Source: an uncultured Lachnobacterium sp. (GTDB lineage: Bacteria > Bacillota > Clostridia > Lachnospirales > Lachnospiraceae). From it: DNA of 44,376 nucleotides. Below, piece by piece: positions 30,762 through 37,825 of this stretch (position 1 is the stretch's first letter; each line of letters opens with the position of its first letter). The notes under the pieces are model-generated. The model ran no database searches. It had not been told where the DNA came from and saw only the letters and a program-made list of their open reading frames with translations. The stretch lies in assembly GCA_937889225.1 (NCBI GenBank), contig CALAST010000002.1, positions 1-44,376 on the forward strand. The letters run 5' to 3'. The position numbers and the translations under genes were made by a program.

Positions 30762-33700
30762 ATGGCAATTCGATTATCCGGAATTAACTCTGGTTTAGAC
30801 ACAGATGCAATTGTACAGGAACTTGTATCTGCATATAGTCTCAAAACACAGAAATATGAAAAGGCACAGACAAAACTTTCTTGGAAACAGGATGTGTGGA
30901 AGAATTTAAATACGAAGATTTACAGTCTTTATACAAGTGCATCCAGTATGCGTTTATCTTCCGCATATAGTTTGAAAAAGACAACGGTTTCTGATAACAC
31001 AAAAGCATCGGTAACAGCGAGTAGTACTGCACCAATAGGTACGCAGACACTTGAAGTGAAAAAGCTTGCACAGGCTTGCTATATGACAGGAGCGGAAGTG
31101 TCCCTTTCAGACGGAGGAAAGGTAACAGGGGATACGAAGCTTTCTGAACTTGGATATACAGGTGGTGCGACAAGTATCGAAGTTGTACGTGATGATGGAA
31201 CGAAAGGGAAAATTGAAATCTTAAAAAGTACAACAGTATCAGAATTTGTAAATGCATTAAAAGAAAATGGCTTAAATGCCAACTTTGACGAAGCCAACCA
31301 GCGAATTTTCGCAAGTGCGAAACAAGCTGGTACGGAAAATAATTTCTTGTTAATGGGTAGTGACAAAGATGGGGCGGATGCATTGAAGTTGCTTGGACTT
31401 GATACGGCACTTGTAAATAAAGATGGTACTTTTACAGATGTTGGTGCACAATATTATCAGGTAAGTTATGACTTGTTTGCAGCAGCAAAAGAAAATGGCA
31501 AGACAGGTATTAGTGGAATACAAGAGTATATTAAAGAACAGATTGCAGAGTATGACCTCTTAGAAGCACAGGCAAGTGCATGTAAAGCGAGAGATGAGCT
31601 TTATGATGCATTGGAAGGGTTGGGTGTCAGACCATCACTTTCGGATTTACAGAATCAAGTGAAGGTTTATGATACTAGTATTACAGAAGAAAATAAGAAA
31701 GAGACATTTAAGAATTATTTAGTAAGTAAGGGTGTTAAGGAAGATGATTTAGGAAAAACTATCACAAATGCAGATGGAACAAATACGTCTGTTTTAGATG
31801 CATTGTATGAAAAATCTGAAATTTCCAGTCATTACGCAAATGCCGCATCACAAATTCAGGAAATTTTTAAAGATATCTATATTCTTGACAGACCATCTGT
31901 AACGGATTTGCAGAATGTAATTAAAGAAGAAAATGTTACAGATGCTGATAAGGATGGAAGTATTTCAGAAGCTGAGAAGAAAGATGCATTAAAGACCTAT
32001 ATAGAAAAACAGACAGGACAAAAAGATATAGATATAGATAACTTATATACTTCTCTCACTACATTAGAAGATGCTGGAGTTAATGGAACAAATATTTCTT
32101 CTATACGAAACGAAATTAGTGATACGTTAAATGGCTTACTTCCATTAGATAACTTGCAGGCTAAACTTACTGGTTCAACAGATGCAGAGAAGATAGCTTC
32201 ACTTATGGGCTATTTTAAAAATGATTTAAATGTGGATGAAAGTAAGATAAATTTAATGTCTAATGACGATTGGCTGAAAATTATTGACAATCTGGAAACT
32301 ATTGATTTATATGAAAATCCGGCGTCTGCAACAAAATTATATGATAGTGCATTAAGCCAATTAGATGAATTATTTGCAAATGAAACGGACAGTACCAGAC
32401 CAACTATTGAAAAATTGCAGACAGAGCTTGCAGGTGTTTCTTCTGACAAACAGGTAGCGGTATTAGCAGATTACTTAAATAAATATCATTTAAGTACAGA
32501 TTTGAATACCGAAGATGAAGAAACCAAGAAGAAATTGGAAAATCTGTTAAGTGATTTAAATAAAATCAAAGATTTCATTCCAACAGAAGAACGAGAAGCA
32601 TATGAAAATATAGATAGCACAATTCTGTCAGCAAATTTAACAATAACAGATAATGGGCAAACAACCGAAATTACATCTATAGAAGATTTACAGGCGGCAT
32701 ACGAAGATGAGGCATTTGATACTACAACAGAAGCTGGAATTACCAATGCTAAGAACTGGTTGGCTGACATCATGAAAAATGCTGACCTTACAGAAGCGAA
32801 TAGAACCGCACTTGCTGAAAGTCTGTACACATCACTCCAGACCATATCTGCATACGAAACAAAAACTGTAGGAACAGCTGAAAGACCATCCGTAGAGGCA
32901 TTAAAAACCACGGAAATTACCGAAAAGATGAATAACAGCATGGTCAAAGACCTTGCAGAAAGCGATGATATTTCTGATTTAGACGATGCCATCTATGATA
33001 AGGCAATGGAAGCGTTTGAAGCAAATCGTATCTTAAATAGTGAAGAATATAAAGGGAATGGTGCAAGCCGTGTAGATGGGACAGATGCAGTTATTACTTT
33101 AAATGGAGTAGAATTTACAGGTTCTTCCAACAGCTTCAACATCAATGGTTTTGCAATTGATGTAACCGGCGAGACAGAAAATGGTCCTATTACAATTACT
33201 ACAAATACGGATACACAAGGCATTTATGATAAGATAAAAGATTTCTTAACAGAATATAACAATGTTATTAATGAAATGACAAAACTCTATAATGCAGAAT
33301 CTGCTAGTGACTATGAGCCACTAACAGATGAAGAAAAAGAAGCAATGTCAGAGGAACAGATTGAAAAATGGGAAAATAAAATCAAAGATTCTTTGCTTCG
33401 TCGAGATACTACATTAAATGGTGTAATGTCATCTGTAATTAATGCAATGTCATCTACATATTCTGTAAATGGTAAAACATTAAGTCTTTCTACATTTGGT
33501 ATTAAGACACTGGGATTTTTGAATGCACCGGATAATGAAAATTATGCATTGCACATTGATGGCGATGAAGATGATGAAAATACATCAGGAAAAGAAGATA
33601 AATTGATGGTTGCAATTCAAGAAGACCCTGACCAGATTATGGAATTTATGAAACAACTTACTTCCGGTCTGTATACTGCAATTGATAATAAGATGAAATC

Positions 33701-33902
33701 TACGGATTTAAGTTCGGCATATAAGGTTTACAATGATAAAGAAATGGATAAACAGTATAAGGAATATGCAACAATTATTAGCAAGTGGGAAGAAAAAGTT
33801 TCAGACAGAGAAGAATATTACTATAATAAATTCTCCCAAATGGAAGTAGCACTTTCAAAATTAAATGATCAGACCAGTGCTATTAGCGGATTACTTGGTT
33901 AA
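30762..33902 (+). CDS. fliD: flagellar cap protein FliD with a giant helical-repeat insertion
   Basis: This 1046-residue cap protein is about twice the usual 450-550 (up to ~700). FliD_N is clear (RLSGINSGLDTDAIVQELV, ~3-21; TQTLEVKKLAQA, ~93-104). FliD_C runs ~778-1045 and ends MEVALSKLNDQTSAISGLL. Between ~270 and ~770 lie about six ~85-residue repeats. Each has an RPSxxDLQ-like motif (LQ or LK at 296-297, 383-384, 465-466, 552-553, 643-644, 714-715) followed by an EKKxALxxYLxK-like helix. Residues 394-405 form an EF-hand-like loop (DADKDGSISEAE). The cap folds flagellin at the filament tip and may contact surfaces. AAAGGAGC precedes the ATG. Confidence 0.92.
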   Translation: MAIRLSGINSGLDTDAIVQELVSAYSLKTQKYEKAQTKLSWKQDVWKNLNTKIYSLYTSASSMRLSSAYSLKKTTVSDNTKASVTASSTAPIGTQTLEVKKLAQACYMTGAEVSLSDGGKVTGDTKLSELGYTGGATSIEVVRDDGTKGKIEILKSTTVSEFVNALKENGLNANFDEANQRIFASAKQAGTENNFLLMGSDKDGADALKLLGLDTALVNKDGTFTDVGAQYYQVSYDLFAAAKENGKTGISGIQEYIKEQIAEYDLLEAQASACKARDELYDALEGLGVRPSLSDLQNQVKVYDTSITEENKKETFKNYLVSKGVKEDDLGKTITNADGTNTSVLDALYEKSEISSHYANAASQIQEIFKDIYILDRPSVTDLQNVIKEENVTDADKDGSISEAEKKDALKTYIEKQTGQKDIDIDNLYTSLTTLEDAGVNGTNISSIRNEISDTLNGLLPLDNLQAKLTGSTDAEKIASLMGYFKNDLNVDESKINLMSNDDWLKIIDNLETIDLYENPASATKLYDSALSQLDELFANETDSTRPTIEKLQTELAGVSSDKQVAVLADYLNKYHLSTDLNTEDEETKKKLENLLSDLNKIKDFIPTEEREAYENIDSTILSANLTITDNGQTTEITSIEDLQAAYEDEAFDTTTEAGITNAKNWLADIMKNADLTEANRTALAESLYTSLQTISAYETKTVGTAERPSVEALKTTEITEKMNNSMVKDLAESDDISDLDDAIYDKAMEAFEANRILNSEEYKGNGASRVDGTDAVITLNGVEFTGSSNSFNINGFAIDVTGETENGPITITTNTDTQGIYDKIKDFLTEYNNVINEMTKLYNAESASDYEPLTDEEKEAMSEEQIEKWENKIKDSLLRRDTTLNGVMSSVINAMSSTYSVNGKTLSLSTFGIKTLGFLNAPDNENYALHIDGDEDDENTSGKEDKLMVAIQEDPDQIMEFMKQLTSGLYTAIDNKMKSTDLSSAYKVYNDKEMDKQYKEYATIISKWEEKVSDREEYYYNKFSQMEVALSKLNDQTSAISGLLG

Positions 33903-33927
33903 TAAAATATAGAGAGAGGAAATGAAA

Positions 33928-34305
33928 ATGGCAATAAACAATCCATATGCAGCATATGCAAACAGTAAAGTTTTAACTGCATCGCCTGCGGAACTTACCC
34001 TTATGCTTTATGACGGAGCAATTAAATTTACCAACATTGCAATCGTTGCTATAGAAAAGAATGATATACAGAAAGCTCATACGAACATTATGAAAGCAGA
34101 ACGTATTATTATTGAATTGCAATCCACATTGGATCATAAGTATCCGGTTGCGGAAGACTTTAATAAGGTATATACATACCTTATTCGAAGACTTCGTGAT
34201 GCAAATATTAAAAAAGACAAGGAAATGTTAGAAGAAGTATTGACACATTTAAGAACCATGCGTGATACATGGAAAGAAGTTATGCAGTTAAATCAGGGAA
34301 AATAG
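33928..34305 (+). CDS. fliS: flagellin export chaperone FliS
   Basis: This 125-residue protein binds the flagellin C-terminus in the cytoplasm and prevents early polymerisation. The family start is MAINNPYAAYANSKVLTASPAELTLMLYDGAIKF, with the conserved YxxxxxxTASPxELxxMLYDG pattern. I chose ATG 33928 because AGAGAGG (33913-33919) is 8 nt upstream; the ATG at 33922 would be only 2 nt from it. It is placed between fliD and the flagellins. Length is typical. Confidence 0.93.
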   Translation: MAINNPYAAYANSKVLTASPAELTLMLYDGAIKFTNIAIVAIEKNDIQKAHTNIMKAERIIIELQSTLDHKYPVAEDFNKVYTYLIRRLRDANIKKDKEMLEEVLTHLRTMRDTWKEVMQLNQGK

Positions 34306-34343
34306 GTAGTTAGGAATAAAAATGATTATTCATAGGAGTTAAG

Positions 34344-34820
34344 ATGCAGCAAACCTATGTAGATGTTATGCTTCAGAGTCTGCGTAAAAAAGTACAGGTT
34401 CTGGATAAAATTATAGAACAAAATATAATTCAGAAAGAAAATCTGGAAGATAAAAACGCAGATGCCGATGCATTTGATAAAACGGTAGAAAAAAAAGCAG
34501 CTCTGATTGAACAATTAGAGCAGTTGGATACGGGATTTGATAAGCTTTATGACCGAGTAAAAGATGAACTGCGTGTAAATCGTCATCTGTATACAGATAA
34601 AATTCGTAAAATGCAGGAATATATTCGTATGATTACAGATAAAAGTATGGAAATACAGGCACAGGAAGCACGAAATCGTGAGCTTATGACACAAAAATTT
34701 GCAGTTGTTCGTCAGAAAGCGAAAAATCTGCGTATCAATAATAAAGCTGCGACAAAATATTATAAAAATATGATGCAGCTAAATTATGTAGCACCGCAGT
34801 TTTGGGATAATAAGAAGTAA
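34344..34820 (+). CDS. FlgN/FliT-like coiled-coil flagellar protein
   Basis: This 158-residue, nearly all-helical protein is rich in K, E and Q, with heptad-like stretches (LRKKVQVLDKIIEQNIIQKENLEDK; LTQKFAVVRQKAKNL). It ends NYVAPQFWDNKK. It lies directly after fliS, where fliT (the FliD chaperone) is often found, and resembles FlgN/FliT-type chaperones in size and helix content, but no decisive motif is visible. A role in chaperoning the oversized FliD is a reasonable guess. Preceded by AGGAG at 34335-34339. Confidence 0.6.
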   Translation: MQQTYVDVMLQSLRKKVQVLDKIIEQNIIQKENLEDKNADADAFDKTVEKKAALIEQLEQLDTGFDKLYDRVKDELRVNRHLYTDKIRKMQEYIRMITDKSMEIQAQEARNRELMTQKFAVVRQKAKNLRINNKAATKYYKNMMQLNYVAPQFWDNKK

Positions 34821-34850
34821 ACTTAGGTGCGAACAGTAATGATAGGGTAG

Positions 34851-34897
34851 AGAGAAAATATGAAAATGGAAAAATTTTTAAAAATTTTCTCTTTTCA
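34851..34897 (+). terminator. terminator after the FliT-like gene
   Basis: AGAGAAAAT (34851-34859) pairs with ATTTTCTCT (34884-34892), with an inner A/T stem, then TTT. It separates the cap/chaperone operon from the flagellin gene. Its 3' end is only 4 bp before the sigma-28 -35 element. Confidence 0.5.
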
Positions 34898-34900
34898 CTA

Positions 34901-34927
34901 TAAAGTTTTCGGAAGGGAATCCGATAT
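34901..34927 (+). promoter_or_regulatory. sigma-28 promoter of flagellin 1
   Basis: TAAA (34901-34904), 16 bases, CCGATAT (34921-34927). An exact match to the SigD consensus. The predicted transcript starts near 34935 and has a ~120-nt leader. Confidence 0.88.
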
Positions 34928-34938
34928 AAAAGATAAGT

Positions 34939-35058
34939 AAACAAAAACTTTGTTTATTTGTGGTGAAATCCTCTTGGAGCGTACGGACAAGAGGATTTAA
35001 CCGCATATCAAATAAGCAGCATGGAAGCTGCAAAAAAATTCAAGGAGGAAAAATTATG
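34939..35058 (+). promoter_or_regulatory. flagellin 1 leader with CsrA-type GGA hairpins
   Basis: Three stems are stacked in the leader. AAACAAA/TTTGTTT is at 34939-34955. AAATCCTCTTG (34966-34976) pairs perfectly with CAAGAGGATTT (34988-34998) and has ACGGA in its 11-nt loop. GCAGC/GCTGC (35016-35031) has loop ATGGAA. The ribosome site CAAGGAGGAA (35041-35050) adds further GGA. CsrA binds GGA presented in hairpin loops and at the Shine-Dalgarno, as at B. subtilis hag; here the layout is the same. Confidence 0.65.
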
Positions 35059-36474
35059 GTAGTACAACATAATATGCAGGCATTAAATGCCAACAGAATG
35101 TTAGGTGTAACAGCAGGATTACAGGCAAAATCTACAGAAAAATTATCTTCTGGTTACCAGATTAACCGTGCAGCAGACGATGCAGCAGGTTTAGCAATTT
35201 CTGAAAAAATGCGTAAACAGATTAAAGGTCTTGACCAGGCTTCTACAAATGCACAGGATGGTATTTCCGCAGTACAGACAGCAGAAGGTGCTTTAACAGA
35301 AGTACATTCTATGTTACAGCGTATGAATGAATTAGCAGTTCAGGCAGCAAATGGAACAAACTCTGAATCTGATCGTGAAGCTATTCAGGACGAAATTGAA
35401 CAATTAACAACAGAAATTGACCGTGTAGCTGAAACAACAAAATTCAATGAAACATACTTATTAAAAGGTAATGGAAAAACAGCTACACATATCGTAGCCG
35501 CAAAAGATGCAGGTATCGCTGGTACATTAGTAGGTGCAGGAACAGGTACAGCTACATTAACAATTTCAGCATTAAAATATGGTCAATCTATTTCTATCGG
35601 TTCTAAAGGTTATACAATCGGTACTGAAGTTAATGATGTAAGAGCTTTAATTGATAGTGAATTAGGCAATGGAAAGAAGATTACAATTAACGGTACGGAA
35701 TATACGATTGATACGAGTATTACTGCAGAAAGTGGAGTTGACCCGGAAGATAATTTGAAAATTAATATGGATGCTGCAAAAGCATTGGTTAATGATGGAG
35801 CAAAAGTTTCATTCGGTACACAAAATTATGTAGCAATGCAAGATGATGGAGATAAGATTGGTGACAATGATGCATCTATTATTACTGCAGAGAAAGCATA
35901 TGAATTAATTGCTGAAGAACTTCGTGTTGCAAGCAATATCGGTACAGATCCGGGAGATGTTGCCACAGTAGATACAGCTTATACATCTAAAACACAGTAT
36001 TCTGATGCGACTAATTGTACACAGGTATCTTTCACGATTACAGAAGGTCATGTTGAAACAAAGCAGGGCTTACAGGTTGGCTTACATGTAGGTGCTGATG
36101 CTGATGGAACAAATAAGATTACATTTACAATGGATACAATGACTTCAGCAGGACTTGGTATTCAGGGATTAAACGTAGTAGATACTACAGGTGCAAAAGC
36201 TACATATGCTATTGACTCTATTGCAGATGCTCTTACAAAAGTATCTGAACAGAGAGCTACACTTGGTGCTGTACAGAACAGATTAGAGCACACAATTGCT
36301 AACTTAGATAACGTAGTAGAAAATACAACAGCAGCTGAATCTCGTATCCGTGATACAGATATGGCTGAAGAAATGGTAGAATACTCAAAGAACAATATTT
36401 TAGCTCAGGCAGGTCAGTCAATGCTTGCTCAGGCAAACCAATCAACACAGGGTGTTCTCTCATTATTACAGTAA
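35056..36474 (+). CDS. flagellin 1
   Basis: This is a 472-residue filament subunit. The start is ATG 35056 (MVVQHNMQALNANRML) after CAAGGAGGAA; an upstream in-frame start at 34960 would put the whole leader and ribosome site inside the gene. D0/D1 N-terminus (~1-145) has the TLR5-type patch LQRMNELAVQAANGTNS. The central D2/D3 region (~146-385) is variable, with few charged repeats and many Thr/Ser that could carry glycans. The C-terminus (~386-472) ends LAQANQSTQGVLSLLQ. It has a sigma-28 promoter and a strong terminator. Confidence 0.95.
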   Translation: MVVQHNMQALNANRMLGVTAGLQAKSTEKLSSGYQINRAADDAAGLAISEKMRKQIKGLDQASTNAQDGISAVQTAEGALTEVHSMLQRMNELAVQAANGTNSESDREAIQDEIEQLTTEIDRVAETTKFNETYLLKGNGKTATHIVAAKDAGIAGTLVGAGTGTATLTISALKYGQSISIGSKGYTIGTEVNDVRALIDSELGNGKKITINGTEYTIDTSITAESGVDPEDNLKINMDAAKALVNDGAKVSFGTQNYVAMQDDGDKIGDNDASIITAEKAYELIAEELRVASNIGTDPGDVATVDTAYTSKTQYSDATNCTQVSFTITEGHVETKQGLQVGLHVGADADGTNKITFTMDTMTSAGLGIQGLNVVDTTGAKATYAIDSIADALTKVSEQRATLGAVQNRLEHTIANLDNVVENTTAAESRIRDTDMAEEMVEYSKNNILAQAGQSMLAQANQSTQGVLSLLQ

Positions 36475-36502
36475 TCAGAAATCAAATAAAAACGATATTT
36501 CG

Positions 36503-36540
36503 TATGGGGTGGAAATTTTCCACCCCATATTTTGTATTTT
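36503..36540 (+). terminator. terminator of flagellin 1
   Basis: TATGGGGTGGAAA (36503-36515) pairs with TTTCCACCCCATA (36517-36529), followed by TTTTGTATTTT. Confidence 0.88.
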
Positions 36541-36544
36541 GCTA

Positions 36545-36571
36545 TAAAGTATTTGCCATAAGTTCCGATAT
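36545..36571 (+). promoter_or_regulatory. sigma-28 promoter of flagellin 2
   Basis: TAAA (36545-36548), 16 bases, CCGATAT (36565-36571). The same element and spacing as for flagellin 1, directly after the flagellin 1 terminator. Confidence 0.88.
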
Positions 36572-36592
36572 ATAAAGTAACTAAATCAAGCG

Positions 36593-36666
36593 GCAAGGAT
36601 GCTGGAAAAAGGAATCTTCAAGGACGAAGAGTGTTAAAGGATTAACGTCAAAGGAGAAATATTATG
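36593..36666 (+). promoter_or_regulatory. flagellin 2 leader with multiple GGA motifs in hairpin loops
   Basis: In ~70 nt there are six GGA motifs. TCTTC (36615-36619) and GAAGA (36626-36630) close a loop AAGGAC. GTTAA (36633-36637) and TTAAC (36642-36646) close a four-base loop AGGA. The ribosome site AAAGGAG (36650-36656) supplies another, and the rest lie in the single-stranded 5' part. The hairpins are different in sequence from those of flagellin 1 but present GGA in the same way. Confidence 0.65.
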
Positions 36667-37815
36667 GTAGTACAGCATAACCTTACAGCAATGAATTCTA
36701 ACAGAATGTTAGGAATTACAACAGGACAGCAGGCAAAAGTTTCAGAGAAACTTTCTTCAGGATATAAAATCAATAGAGCTGCAGATGACGCAGCAGGTTT
36801 ATCAATCTCAGAAAAAATGAGAAAACAGATCAATGGTCTTTCTAGAGCATCTACAAATGCCCAGGATGGCGTATCATCTGTACAGACAGCAGAAGGTGCA
36901 CTTTCAGAAGTTCACAGCATGTTACAGCGTATGAATGAACTTTCTGTTCAGGCAGCAAATGGCACAAACTCTGTAGATGATCGTGATTCTATTCAGGCAG
37001 AAATCTCACAGCTTACTACCGAAATTAATAGAGTTGCAGAAACAACCAAGTTTAACGAAACATACCTTTTAAAAGGAAATGGAAAACCTGCGACTTATTA
37101 TCCAAAGGGACATGATGCTGGATTAAAGGGACAGTTGGTAGATGGTACAACAACAGCTGAATTTACAATTCCAGAATTACAGGAAGAAGATACAGTAAAC
37201 ATCGCTGGAACAGAATATACCATCGGTGCAACAGAAGATTTAGAAAAAAATATCATTACAGCAAATACTGCATATGATAAAATAAAAGCAGAACTTACAG
37301 CAGCAAACAATATTGGTGCTTCGGCACAGAAAGCATCCGTAAGTGTAACTGTTGCAAATGGACAGGCAACATTTAGCATTACAAAAGGTTTCGCAAATAT
37401 TAGTCAAGCATTATCATTTGCATTACATGTAGGTTCTGATGCAGATATGACAAATAAGATTTCTGTAAATATTGAGTCTATGAGTGCAGCAAACTTAGGT
37501 ATTGAAGGAATGGATATTTCTGATGATACAGGTCTTGCAGCAACATATGCAATTGACGCGATTACAGATGCACTTGCAAAAGTTTCAGAACAGCGTTCTG
37601 CACTTGGTGCAATTCAGAATAGATTAGAGCACACCATCGCAAATTTAGATAACGTAGTAGAAAATACAACAGATGCTGAATCTCGTATCCGTGATACAGA
37701 CATGGCAGAAGCAATGGTAGAATATTCTAAGAATAATATTCTTGCTCAGGCAGGTCAGGCAATGCTTGCACAGGCAAATTCTTCTACAGAGGGTGTTCTC
37801 TCATTATTACAGTAG
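36664..37815 (+). CDS. flagellin 2
   Basis: This 383-residue flagellin is highly similar to flagellin 1 at both ends (MVVQHNLTAMNSNRMLGITT; C-terminus LAQANSSTEGVLSLLQ) but has a shorter, different central domain (~140-295). The LQRMNELSVQAANGTNS patch differs from flagellin 1 by one Ala-to-Ser. No terminator is visible between its stop and the glycosyltransferase ATG 10 bp later, so the two are co-transcribed. A shared filament or phase-dependent use of two subunits is possible. Confidence 0.95.
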   Translation: MVVQHNLTAMNSNRMLGITTGQQAKVSEKLSSGYKINRAADDAAGLSISEKMRKQINGLSRASTNAQDGVSSVQTAEGALSEVHSMLQRMNELSVQAANGTNSVDDRDSIQAEISQLTTEINRVAETTKFNETYLLKGNGKPATYYPKGHDAGLKGQLVDGTTTAEFTIPELQEEDTVNIAGTEYTIGATEDLEKNIITANTAYDKIKAELTAANNIGASAQKASVSVTVANGQATFSITKGFANISQALSFALHVGSDADMTNKISVNIESMSAANLGIEGMDISDDTGLAATYAIDAITDALAKVSEQRSALGAIQNRLEHTIANLDNVVENTTDAESRIRDTDMAEAMVEYSKNNILAQAGQAMLAQANSSTEGVLSLLQ

Positions 37816-37825
37816 GTAGAATAAA

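Noticed and set aside
30841..31410. Long minus-strand open frame of 189 codons inside fliD
   Set aside because: It is a shadow of the fliD coding frame: no ribosome site, and His/Leu/Ser-rich composition as expected from antisense reading.
34960..35055. Upstream in-frame start of flagellin 1 giving a 32-residue extension
   Set aside because: The extension reads through the leader hairpins and the ribosome site; flagellins start MVVQHN, matching ATG 35056 and flagellin 2.
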